A stretch of 64,000 nt of DNA from Pseudarthrobacter chlorophenolicus A6 (GTDB lineage: Bacteria > Actinomycetota > Actinomycetes > Actinomycetales > Micrococcaceae): contig NC_011886.1 in NCBI RefSeq assembly GCF_000022025.1, positions 2,893,209 to 2,957,208 of the forward strand, written 5' to 3'. The number at the start of each line of letters is the position of its first letter. Position 1 is the first letter of the stretch. Shown one piece after another: positions 57,203 through 64,000 of the stretch. Position numbers and translations under genes: made by a program. Below the pieces are notes generated by a model. It was given only the letters and a program-made list of their open reading frames with translations, had not been told where the DNA came from and ran no database searches.

Positions 57203-58813
57203 CTACCGTAATGGTTGGCTGTGACTATTACGTTTCCAGGCTCCAGAGTTACTAAGCATGCTGACTTTACCCCAGATTTCGGGTATGGCCTCCGCGACCC
57301 CACCGGCGGTGATCGGACCGCCCGAACGGGCGTCCGACGCCGCCCTCCCGGCGATGCCGTGCAGCGCAGCTCCCAGCGCGGCCAGCGCAGCCCAGCGGCC
57401 GTCGTCGCCCATGCCGAGGAAGCGGTAAGGTTCGACGGCGGAGCCCGCCTGGGCGAGCAGGGCGCCGATGACGCCGGCCAGCACGTCGCCGCTGCCGGCG
57501 GTGGCAAGCCACGGCGTGCCATCGGCCTGGCTGAAGGCCTCGCCGCCCGGGATGGCCACCAATGTGGCTGGACCTTTGAGCAGGACGGTGGCCCCGGTCA
57601 GGCCGGCTGCCTTGCGGACGGCGTCGAAGGTGGCGGCTTCCACGGCCTCGCGGTCGCCAAACCGGGCGTCAGCTTCGCCTTCCAGGCGCTTCAGCAGGGC
57701 GGCGAGCTCACCGGCGTGCGGGGTCAGCACCACGTGCGGCGCGAGTTTCGAGGGCAGGGCCGGCAGCGCACCGGCGTCGGCCACGACGGGAAGGCCGGAT
57801 TGGATGGCATCGCGCGCCCGTGCCAGCTGTTCGTGGTCCTCCGGCCCCATGCCCGAGCCCACCAGCCAGGCCTGCACGCGGTTGTCCGCCACGGCTCCGT
57901 CACTGCACACCACTTCCGGGCAGGACTGGCGCACCAGGTGGGCCACCTCGGGCGGGCCGAGATACCGGACCATGCCCACACCCGCGGCAAGTGCGCCGCG
58001 GCAGGCAAGCACGGCAGCGCCCGGGTACTGCACGGAGCCTGCCACGATACCCAGGACCCCGCGTGAATATTTGTGCGCCCGCCGGGCGGGCTGCGGCAAC
58101 AGCCGGGAGAGCTCCGCCTCCTCGAGCCGGCGGAGGGCCGGAGCGGGAAGGTGTTCTTCGATGCCGATGGGAACCACGTGCACCCTGCCGGCATGGTCCG
58201 CGCCCGGGTCAGCCAGCAGCCCTGCCTTGGCACCGCCGAACGTCACCGTCAGGTCGGCGGGCAGCACCGGTCCGGCAGCCTCGCCGGAATCCGCGTTGAC
58301 GCCGCTGGGAAGGTCGCAGGCCACCACGAAACCGTTGCCGCCGTCAGTGCGGCGCGCCTCAAGGACGGCCTCCACCAAGGCGGCAGCACTCCCCCTCAGT
58401 CCGCCTTTCGCACCGGTGCCCAGGATGGCGTCAATGACGACGCCGGCACGGGCGGTTTCAGCGGCCAGCGGCTTGAGTGTCTCTCCGGTCAGTTCCTCCG
58501 CATGGCCGCCGGCACGCAGGAAAGCAGCCAGCGCCGCCGGGTGCGCCGCACCGCCGGTGAGGACCGCCGTCGTACGCATGCCGCGACCGGCCAGGAAAGC
58601 GGCAGCGTAGAGTCCGTCCCCGCCGTTGTTGCCCTTGCCTGCCAGCACCACCACGCGGGTGCCGTAAAGTCGGCGTCCACGGGCGCGCAGCTCAGTGATG
58701 ACCGCGTTGGCGAGGCCATGGGCCGCGCGCTGCATCAGGACGTCACCGAGCCCGGCGGCGAGAAGTGGCTCCTCGGCAGCACGGACCTGTGTTCCGCTGT
58801 AGGCGCTGATCAT
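57203..58813 (-). CDS. nnr: Bifunctional NAD(P)H-hydrate epimerase / ADP-dependent dehydratase
   Basis: Repairs hydrated NAD(P)H. The 536-residue fusion has an N-terminal YjeF epimerase domain (about 1-215; VVVLAGKGNNGGDGLYAAAFLAGRG, ACDLPSGVNADSG) and a C-terminal ribokinase-fold dehydratase (VLTPHAGELAALL, TVLLKGPATLVA, ATAGSGDVLAGVIGALLAQ with catalytic Asp). ATG with AGGGA about 9 nt upstream, 28 nt after acpS, so the two are probably co-transcribed. Confidence 0.95.
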   Translation of the reverse strand: MISAYSGTQVRAAEEPLLAAGLGDVLMQRAAHGLANAVITELRARGRRLYGTRVVVLAGKGNNGGDGLYAAAFLAGRGMRTTAVLTGGAAHPAALAAFLRAGGHAEELTGETLKPLAAETARAGVVIDAILGTGAKGGLRGSAAALVEAVLEARRTDGGNGFVVACDLPSGVNADSGEAAGPVLPADLTVTFGGAKAGLLADPGADHAGRVHVVPIGIEEHLPAPALRRLEEAELSRLLPQPARRAHKYSRGVLGIVAGSVQYPGAAVLACRGALAAGVGMVRYLGPPEVAHLVRQSCPEVVCSDGAVADNRVQAWLVGSGMGPEDHEQLARARDAIQSGLPVVADAGALPALPSKLAPHVVLTPHAGELAALLKRLEGEADARFGDREAVEAATFDAVRKAAGLTGATVLLKGPATLVAIPGGEAFSQADGTPWLATAGSGDVLAGVIGALLAQAGSAVEPYRFLGMGDDGRWAALAALGAALHGIAGRAASDARSGGPITAGGVAEAIPEIWGKVSMLSNSGAWKRNSHSQPLR

Positions 58814-58841
58814 CGTCGAAGGTCCCTGCGGGCGGGCCCGG

Positions 58842-59189
58842 TCAGCCCTCGGCCAGGACCGTTGCCGTGGCGATGCCGCCGTCGTGGCTGATGGACAGGT
58901 GCCAGCGCTTGACGCCCTTGGCCTCCGCGACTGCCAGCACCGTGCCCTTGACCTGAACGGTGGGCCCGTTGTGGTCCAGGCCGATCCAGCAGTCCTGCCA
59001 GTTCATGCCTGCAGGCGCGCCGAGGACCTTGGCCACGGCTTCCTTGGCGGCGAACCGGGCGGCCAGGGACCGGGTGTTGAGCTCGCGCTCGGCGGGCACG
59101 AACAGCCGGTCCCGAAGGCCTGGCGTCCGCTCTAACTGGCGGCCGAACCGCTCGATGTCTACTACGTCTACCCCAATGCCAACGATCAT
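58842..59189 (-). CDS. acpS: Holo-[acyl-carrier-protein] synthase
   Basis: Transfers 4'-phosphopantetheine from CoA to acyl carrier protein. The 115-residue protein has [12 protein letters not shown] (metal-binding Asp8) and [18 protein letters not shown] (catalytic Glu/Lys). The ATG is 6 nt behind TAGAGT with no Shine-Dalgarno. The 25 nt covering promoter box, spacer and start are almost repeated at the end of glmS (59414-59438). Confidence 0.95.
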   Translation of the reverse strand: MIVGIGVDVVDIERFGRQLERTPGLRDRLFVPAERELNTRSLAARFAAKEAVAKVLGAPAGMNWQDCWIGLDHNGPTVQVKGTVLAVAEAKGVKRWHLSISHDGGIATATVLAEG

Positions 59190-59195
59190 GGGACT

Positions 59196-59201
59196 ACTCT
59201 A
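59196..59201 (-). promoter_or_regulatory. -10 box of acpS-nnr (leaderless)
   Basis: TAGAGT, 6 nt before the ATG of acpS. Confidence 0.6.
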
Positions 59202-59377
59202 CGGTGACGCCATACGCGCGGAGGACGTTGCACGCCGGTCTTGAGGGTTATCCGCCATCAGCAGAAATGCGTGACTTTTGGGAGAATTTTGAGGAGCGCA
59301 CGCCGAGTTCCCGGGGCCTCCGTGGCTGCCGCGGGCTGAAAGTTGCGCAAACCTGTTCGGCGGGGGGCGTTAACGCA
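59202..59377. other. Intergenic region between acpS and the glmS terminator
   Basis: 176 bp. Upstream part of the acpS promoter region; a slightly AT-richer stretch lies around 59275-59300. No credible gene or clear -35 box seen. Confidence 0.5.
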
Positions 59378-59408
59378 GAAGTCCCGGGCCACTGGGGCCC
59401 GGGACTTC
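59378..59408 (-). terminator. Terminator of glmS
   Basis: Perfect 13-bp GC-rich stem (59378-59390 with 59396-59408), 5-nt loop, 13 nt after the glmS stop. Confidence 0.8.
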
Positions 59409-59413
59409 AGCAG

Positions 59414-59438
59414 TCATGGGACTATTCTACGGTGACGC
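59414..59438 (-). repeat. 25-bp near-copy of the acpS promoter/start region
   Basis: Matches 59186-59210 at 24 of 25 positions, same orientation. It spans the last glmS codons and stop and recreates TAGAAT, a 6-nt spacer and ATG (59417). That ATG opens a 15-codon frame ending at 59370, across the glmS terminator. Confidence 0.8.
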
Positions 59439-61314
59439 TCTTGGCGAGGTTGCGCGGCTGGTCCACGTCGTAGCCCTTTGCGGCGGCGAGTTCCGCGGCG
59501 AAGATCTGCAGCGGGACGGTGGTCAGCAGGGGCATCAGCAGCGTGGGCGTTTCGGGGACGTAGAAGACGTGCTCGGCGTAGGCCTTCACGGCTTCGTCGC
59601 CTTCCTCGGCGATCACCAGGGTCCGGGCGCCGCGGGCACGGATTTCCTGGATGTTGGAGACTACCTTGGCGTGCAGCGAGTCGCGGCCGCGCGGGGACGG
59701 GACCACCACGAACACCGGCTGGCCCTCATCGATCAGGGCGATCGGGCCGTGCTTGAGCTCGCCGGCGGCGAAGCCTTCAGCGTGGATGTACGCGATTTCC
59801 TTGAGCTTCAGCGCGCCCTCGAGGGCCACCGGGTAGCCCACGTGCCGGCCCAGGAACAGCACGGATTTCTCGTCCGCCATGGACCGGGCCAGTTCCCGCA
59901 GGGGTCCGGCGTTGTCCAGGATGGTCTGGATCTTGTCGGGGATCTTGGCAAGGTCCGCGAGGACGTCCTTGATCTGGCCGGAGAAGATGTTTCCGCGCAG
60001 CTGCGCCAGGTACAGGCCCAGCAGGTACGCGGCCGTGATCTGGGCCAGGAACGCCTTGGTGGAGGCGACGGCGATCTCCGGGCCGGCGTGCGTGTACAGC
60101 ACGGCGTCGGATTCACGCGGGATGGTGGACCCGTTGGTGTTGCAGATCGAGATGGTCTTCGCGCCCTGCTCGCGGGCGTACCGGACGGCCATCAGGGTGT
60201 CCATGGTCTCCCCGGACTGGGAGATGGAGACCACCAGGGTGTTCTCGTCCAGGATCGGGTCCCGGTACCGGAACTCGTGCGCGAGCTCCACCTCGGTGGG
60301 GATCCGGCACCAGTTCTCAATGGCGTACTTGGCCACGGTTCCAGCGTACGCGGCAGTGCCGCAGGCCAGGACCACGATCTTGTTGACCTGCTTGAGCAGC
60401 TCCGGGTCGATCCGCAGCTCGCTCAGGGTCAGCTTGCCCTCCAGGTCGGAGCGGCCCAGCAGGGTCTGCGCCACGGCGTCGGGCTGGTCGTGGATTTCCT
60501 TCTCCATGAACGAGGAGAAGCCGCCCTTCTTCGCCGAGGCCGGGTCCCAGTCAACGTGGTATTCCTTGCCCGCTGCCGGGTTGCCGAAGAAATCGGTGAT
60601 CTCCACCGTGTCGGCGGTGATGGTGACGATCTGGTCCTGGCCCAGCTCCACCGCGCGGCGGGTGTAGTCGATGAACCCGGACACGTCCGAGCCCAGGAAG
60701 TTTTCGCCTTCGCCCAGGCCCACCACCAGCGGTGAGTTGCGGCGGGCGGCCACGACGACGTCGGGCTGGTCCGCGTGGACAGCGAGCAGCGTGAAGGCGC
60801 CCTCAAGGCGCTGGCAGGCCAGTTCCATGGCCTTGGTCAGGCCGCCGTTGGCGACGTCCCCGCCCAGCTGGTTCCGGAAGATGTCCGCCAGCAGCGCGGC
60901 AGCAACCTCGGTGTCCGTCTCGGACAGGAAGGTCACACCCTTTTCCACCAGTTCGAGCTTGAGCTCGGCAAAGTTTTCGATGATGCCGTTATGGATCACG
61001 GCCAGCTTCCCGCCATCGGCCAGGTGCGGGTGCGCGTTACGGTCCGTGGGGCCGCCATGGGTGGCCCAGCGCGTGTGGCCGATGCCGGTCAGGGTCTCCG
61101 GCAGGGGACGCTCCTCCAGCTCGGAGAGCAGGTTGCTCAGCTTCCCGGACTTTTTCCGCGACTCGATCACACCATCCGAGACCACAGCGACGCCCGCCGA
61201 GTCATAACCGCGGTACTCCAGCCGGCGAAGCCCTTCAAGGACAACGTCCAAAGCACTGTGACCATTTACAGCGCCGTCAACAGAACGGCCTACATAACCC
61301 ACGATTCCACACAT
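59422..61314 (-). CDS. glmS: Glutamine-fructose-6-phosphate aminotransferase
   Basis: Makes glucosamine 6-phosphate, first step to UDP-GlcNAc. The 630-residue protein starts MCGIVGYVG (nucleophile Cys2), with a class II amidotransferase domain to about 230 (RLEYRGYDSAG, TRWATHGGPT, HNGIIENF) and two SIS domains (ACGTAAYAG, SQSGETMDTL), ending LAKSVTVE. The mRNA appears leaderless (TACTCT 7 nt before ATG), so there is no room for a glmS ribozyme. GlmM, the next pathway step, is encoded at the right edge. Confidence 0.97.
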   Translation of the reverse strand: MCGIVGYVGRSVDGAVNGHSALDVVLEGLRRLEYRGYDSAGVAVVSDGVIESRKKSGKLSNLLSELEERPLPETLTGIGHTRWATHGGPTDRNAHPHLADGGKLAVIHNGIIENFAELKLELVEKGVTFLSETDTEVAAALLADIFRNQLGGDVANGGLTKAMELACQRLEGAFTLLAVHADQPDVVVAARRNSPLVVGLGEGENFLGSDVSGFIDYTRRAVELGQDQIVTITADTVEITDFFGNPAAGKEYHVDWDPASAKKGGFSSFMEKEIHDQPDAVAQTLLGRSDLEGKLTLSELRIDPELLKQVNKIVVLACGTAAYAGTVAKYAIENWCRIPTEVELAHEFRYRDPILDENTLVVSISQSGETMDTLMAVRYAREQGAKTISICNTNGSTIPRESDAVLYTHAGPEIAVASTKAFLAQITAAYLLGLYLAQLRGNIFSGQIKDVLADLAKIPDKIQTILDNAGPLRELARSMADEKSVLFLGRHVGYPVALEGALKLKEIAYIHAEGFAAGELKHGPIALIDEGQPVFVVVPSPRGRDSLHAKVVSNIQEIRARGARTLVIAEEGDEAVKAYAEHVFYVPETPTLLMPLLTTVPLQIFAAELAAAKGYDVDQPRNLAKSVTVE

Positions 61315-61321
61315 AGCCTCA

Positions 61322-61327
61322 AGAGTA
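61322..61327 (-). promoter_or_regulatory. -10 box of glmS (leaderless)
   Basis: TACTCT, 7 nt before the ATG of glmS. Confidence 0.5.
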
Positions 61328-61435
61328 TCGGGTGGGAACTGGTTGCTTGTAACCCGGTACCGGATCTTGAGCCCTTCTTGCGCGGACCGCCGCGCCCCGG
61401 AGCCCCTTCCATTTCGCTATGCGCGGAGCGCGGGG

Positions 61436-61441
61436 CAGAAT
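61436..61441 (+). promoter_or_regulatory. -10 box of coaA (leaderless)
   Basis: CAGAAT, 7 nt before the GTG of coaA. Confidence 0.45.
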
Positions 61442-61448
61442 CTCTAAC

Positions 61449-62414
61449 GTGACTTTGCAACGCAACGAGGCGAATGGGGAGGGTGCCTCCCCATTCGTGG
61501 AACTGGACCGGCAGACCTGGTCCAGGCTGGCAGCCCAGATGGAACAACCCCTCAACGAAGAGGATATTGTCCGCCTGCGCGGCCTTGGCGATCCCCTGGA
61601 CATGAAGGAAATCCGTGAGGTTTACCTCCCGCTGTCCCGGCTCCTGCACCTTTACGTGGAAGCTGCCGGGCAGCTGCACGCCGCCACCACCACCTTCCTG
61701 GGCGAACAGACCCAGCGCACCCCGTTCGTCATCGGCGTTGCCGGGTCCGTTGCCGTGGGGAAGTCCACCATTGCCCGCGTGCTGCGGGAGATGCTGCGGC
61801 GTTGGCCGGGTACGCCCAACGTGGAGCTCATCACCACAGACGGCTTCCTGTATCCCCTCGCCGAGCTCAAGCGCCGGCAGCTGCTGGACCGGAAGGGCTT
61901 CCCGGAGTCCTATGACCGGCGGGCGCTGCTGCGGTTTGTGAGCGAGATCAAGGGCGGGGCCGAGGAAGTCCATGCACCCTGGTACTCGCATGTCACGTAC
62001 GACATCGTTCCCGAAAAGGAAGTGGTGGTCCGCCGGCCGGACGTCCTCATCGTGGAAGGCCTGAACGTGCTGGCTCCGGCGCGCCCGCGGCATGATGGCC
62101 GGCAGGGGCTGGCGCTGAGCGACTTCTTCGACTTCTCCATCTACGTGGACGCCAAGACCTCCTATATCGAGGAGTGGTACGTGGACCGGTTCCGGAAGCT
62201 GCGGACCACAGCGTTCGCGCAGCCGGAGTCCTACTTCCACAGGTATGCCAGTCTGTCCGATGACGAGGCGGAGAGCACCGCCCGGGACATCTGGAAGCGG
62301 ATCAACGAGCCCAACCTGGAGGAGAACGTCCTTCCCACCAGGGGCCGGGCGCAGCTGGTGCTCACCAAGGACTCGGACCACACCATCCGACGGATGCTCC
62401 TAAGGAAGGTCTAG
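61449..62414 (+). CDS. coaA: Type I pantothenate kinase
   Basis: Phosphorylates pantothenate, the first and regulated step of CoA synthesis. The 321-residue protein has the P-loop [12 protein letters not shown] (about 96-107), [22 protein letters not shown] and [12 protein letters not shown], all characteristic of CoaA. GTG at 61449; ten upstream open codons are not supported. Divergent from glmS. CoA is also the phosphopantetheine donor for the nearby AcpS. Confidence 0.96.
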   Translation: MTLQRNEANGEGASPFVELDRQTWSRLAAQMEQPLNEEDIVRLRGLGDPLDMKEIREVYLPLSRLLHLYVEAAGQLHAATTTFLGEQTQRTPFVIGVAGSVAVGKSTIARVLREMLRRWPGTPNVELITTDGFLYPLAELKRRQLLDRKGFPESYDRRALLRFVSEIKGGAEEVHAPWYSHVTYDIVPEKEVVVRRPDVLIVEGLNVLAPARPRHDGRQGLALSDFFDFSIYVDAKTSYIEEWYVDRFRKLRTTAFAQPESYFHRYASLSDDEAESTARDIWKRINEPNLEENVLPTRGRAQLVLTKDSDHTIRRMLLRKV

Positions 62415-62419
62415 CACAG

Positions 62420-63280
62420 GTGTGCCACAACTGTGCCGCCTCAGCCATCACGGCCAGCCGCCGGAGCTTCGCCCGCTTCCTCGCCGTGGGGGCCGGGCTG
62501 ACTGTACTCACCGCCTGCACTCCAGTGGCACCCGAGGCCGCGCCGTCTGCTTCCCCGGTTCCGTCCGCGACGGCGGCGGGCACCCCGGTTGCCGCACCGG
62601 AGGCAACAGCGGTGGCCGGCACAGCGCCGGAACCTTCCGCATCCCCCTCACCTTCACCATCCGCAGCCCTCCCCCGTCAGTTCTCGCTGACGGATCCGGC
62701 CAGCCCGTGGGTAGTGGTCAACAAGCACCGGCCGCTGGCCCCGGCCGACTATGCGCCGGCGGACCTGGTGAGTCCCGCCGTCGGGATCTCCGCGTCCGGT
62801 GAGTCCTCGCTGCTGAACAGTACGACGGCGGCAGCGGCCGAGGCGATGTTCGCGGCTGCGGCGCGGGACGGCGTGGTCATGGTCCTGGCCAGCGGGTACC
62901 GCTCCTATGCGACGCAGGTGACTACGTACAACGGGTATGTGGCCGCGCGCGGTCAGGCGGACGCGGACACGGCCAGCGCCCGGCCGGGCTACTCGGAGCA
63001 CCAGACGGGGTGGTCCTTCGACATTGCCGACGGCGGCGGAGCGTGCGCCTTCCAGCCGTGCTTCGCGGACCAGCCCGCCGCTGTCTGGGCGAAAGCCAAC
63101 GCCCACCGGTTCGGGTTCGTGGTGCGGTACCCGTGGATGTTCCACGAAACCACGGGGTACTACTACGAGCCGTGGCACCTGCGGTACATCGGCGTGGAGG
63201 CGGCCACGGACATGTCCGCACGCGGGATTGTCACGCTCGAGGAGTACTTCGGCGTGGGGGCGGCACCGGGGTACCCCTAA
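62420..63280 (+). CDS. VanY-type D-alanyl-D-alanine carboxypeptidase, Tat lipoprotein
   Basis: Zinc peptidase (M15) trimming D-Ala from peptidoglycan stems. The 286-residue precursor has twin arginines in SRRSFARFL (13-21), a hydrophobic core and lipobox LTAC (Cys33), then a Pro/Ser/Ala linker to about 84. Catalytic motifs: SGYRSYATQ, SARPGYSEHQTGWSFDIAD (His194, Asp201) and EPWHLRYIG (Glu250, His253). GTG start, 6 nt after coaA, with GGAAGG some 13 nt upstream; probably co-transcribed with coaA. Confidence 0.92.
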   Translation: MCHNCAASAITASRRSFARFLAVGAGLTVLTACTPVAPEAAPSASPVPSATAAGTPVAAPEATAVAGTAPEPSASPSPSPSAALPRQFSLTDPASPWVVVNKHRPLAPADYAPADLVSPAVGISASGESSLLNSTTAAAAEAMFAAAARDGVVMVLASGYRSYATQVTTYNGYVAARGQADADTASARPGYSEHQTGWSFDIADGGGACAFQPCFADQPAAVWAKANAHRFGFVVRYPWMFHETTGYYYEPWHLRYIGVEAATDMSARGIVTLEEYFGVGAAPGYP

Positions 63281-63357
63281 CGGATACGGCAACCAACAGG
63301 TTCCCAACACGGTCCAAAATAGGGGCCTGGGTTCACGCAGGGTTAACAGACGTGGGC

Positions 63358-63363
63358 TAGTTT
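63358..63363 (+). promoter_or_regulatory. -10 box of mscL (leaderless)
   Basis: TAGTTT, 7 nt before the ATG at 63371. Confidence 0.5.
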
Positions 63364-63370
63364 GGAACCC

Positions 63371-63760
63371 ATGTTGACCGGATTCAAGAATTTCATCATG
63401 AAGGGCAACGTCGTAGACCTTGCCGTCGCTGTCGTGATGGGTGCCGCGTTCGGCGCCGTCGTCACATCGATCGTGGAAGGGCTGCTCACGCCGCTGATCG
63501 GCCTTCTGTTCCAGGCGAAGGGCATCGAGGAGATGCAGTGGGAGGGCTTCCTCTACGGGCGCGTCATCTCCGCCGTCATTTCATTCGTCCTGATTGCCGC
63601 CGCCATCTACTTTGTTGTGGTCATGCCGATGAACCACATGATCGAGCGGCGCAACCGCCGGCTCGGCATCAACCAGGACGTCAAGGAAGAATCTGCCGAG
63701 GATCCGCAGATCGCCCTGCTCACCGAGATCCGCGACGAGTTGCGAAGCCGCTCGTCCTAG
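63371..63760 (+). CDS. mscL: Large-conductance mechanosensitive channel
   Basis: Pentameric safety valve opening under membrane tension. The 129-residue protein begins MLTGFKNFIMKGNVVDLAVAVVMGAAFG (amphipathic N-helix and first membrane helix), with a periplasmic loop and second helix VISAVISFVLIAAAIYFVVVMP, then a charged cytoplasmic bundle ending EIRDELRSRSS. The ATG at 63371 fits the leaderless box better than the TTG three codons upstream. Confidence 0.97.
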   Translation: MLTGFKNFIMKGNVVDLAVAVVMGAAFGAVVTSIVEGLLTPLIGLLFQAKGIEEMQWEGFLYGRVISAVISFVLIAAAIYFVVVMPMNHMIERRNRRLGINQDVKEESAEDPQIALLTEIRDELRSRSS

Positions 63761-63773
63761 CCGACATGCACAA

Positions 63774-63805
63774 GAGGCCCGCTTCCATTCGTGGAAGCGG
63801 GCCTC
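63774..63805. terminator. Bidirectional terminator between mscL and glmM
   Basis: Perfect 14-bp stem (63774-63787 with 63792-63805) closed by a TTCG tetraloop, between convergent stops. Confidence 0.85.
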
Positions 63806-63819
63806 ATGTGTTTGTGCGG

Positions 63820-64000
63820 CTATTCGCTGATGAGTTCCAGCGCGAGCTCCGTGCGGACCACCTGTGCGAGGTGTTCGGCGATGGACTGCGCGGTTTCCTC
63901 ATCGGCAGCCTCCACCATGACCCGGACCACGGGTTCGGTGCCGGAGGGGCGGAGGAGGACGCGCCCGGTTTCACCCAAGGCGGCCTCGGCGGCTTTGACG
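63820..64000 (-). CDS. glmM: Phosphoglucosamine mutase, C-terminal end (5' part outside window)
   Basis: Converts glucosamine 6-phosphate to the 1-phosphate. Only the last 59 codons are present: [20 protein letters not shown], the phosphate-binding loop of domain 4 in this mutase family, then a helix and the ending LALELISE. Assignment to GlmM rather than another phosphohexomutase rests on this tail and on nearby glmS. Confidence 0.88.

Noticed and set aside
59204..59473. An 89-codon plus-strand frame between acpS and glmS
   Set aside because: It runs through the glmS terminator and coding end in antisense and has no ribosome binding site or family.
61314..61448. glmS ribozyme upstream of glmS
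   Set aside because: The start codon follows a -10 box by 7 nt, leaving no leader for a ribozyme.

Overview
The window is high-GC DNA of an actinobacterium, most probably an Arthrobacter/Pseudarthrobacter-type member of the Micrococcaceae. Support: an MshA-type mycothiol glycosyltransferase and an actinobacterial inositol-phosphate synthase, a treX-treY-treZ trehalose operon, a GroEL ending in a His-rich tail behind a CIRCE-controlled groES, a SURF1/DUF3817 pair, and about twenty genes whose start codon lies 6-7 nt behind a TANNNT-like -10 box (leaderless transcripts). I saw no tRNA, rRNA, CRISPR array, insertion sequence or prophage. The genus is an inference from protein character, not from a marker comparison.

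Layout. 1-4152: 3' part of a giant helicase-like ATPase with a C-terminal nuclease-like domain. 4333-11009: guaA, the membrane pair SURF1/DUF3817, glpD with an orphan PTS EIIA, and guaB3. 11171-14010: a four-gene plus-strand unit led by a WXG100-type protein (possible type VII secretion link). 14007-17466: ABC exporter and guaB. 17714-23010: two tandem membrane O-acyltransferases with SGNH domains and a flavin oxidoreductase. 23101-27099: LuxR-type regulator, ATP-dependent DNA ligase and a dihydrofolate-reductase-like protein. 27240-29406: groES-groEL with terminator, strong promoter and two CIRCE operators. 29449-35804: EamA transporter, small membrane protein, methyltransferase, AroE-like dehydrogenase, GH3 lipoprotein and a YbdK-type ligase. 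35898-40057: alr-tsaE-tsaB-rimI-tsaD read as one overlapping minus-strand unit. 40200-45790: PfkB kinase divergent from a GH4 glycosidase, then mshA and fhs. 45849-48368: two inverted arrays of a 32-bp-period repeat flanking a three-gene accessory-looking block (DUF559 nuclease-like protein, DUF2306 membrane protein, MerR regulator). 48383-57133: ino1, an aldo/keto reductase and glgX-treY-treZ. 57203-64000: nnr, acpS, glmS, coaA, a Tat-lipoprotein carboxypeptidase, mscL and the 3' end of glmM.

How the genes work together. GuaB and GuaA make GMP from IMP. Ino1 makes the inositol phosphate that MshA glycosylates in mycothiol synthesis, so both early steps of this thiol pathway are here. GlmS and GlmM start UDP-GlcNAc synthesis, which supplies the cell wall together with alanine racemase, the D,D-carboxypeptidase and the GH3 hexosaminidase. 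GlgX, TreY and TreZ convert glycogen to trehalose, and MscL releases solutes on down-shock, so osmotic balance is also represented. TsaB, TsaD and TsaE make the t6A tRNA modification.

The parts most worth a second look are the inverted repeat arrays around 46077-48271, the WXG100 cassette, the degenerate helicase-nuclease at the left edge, and a 25-nt copy of the acpS promoter/start region at the end of glmS.
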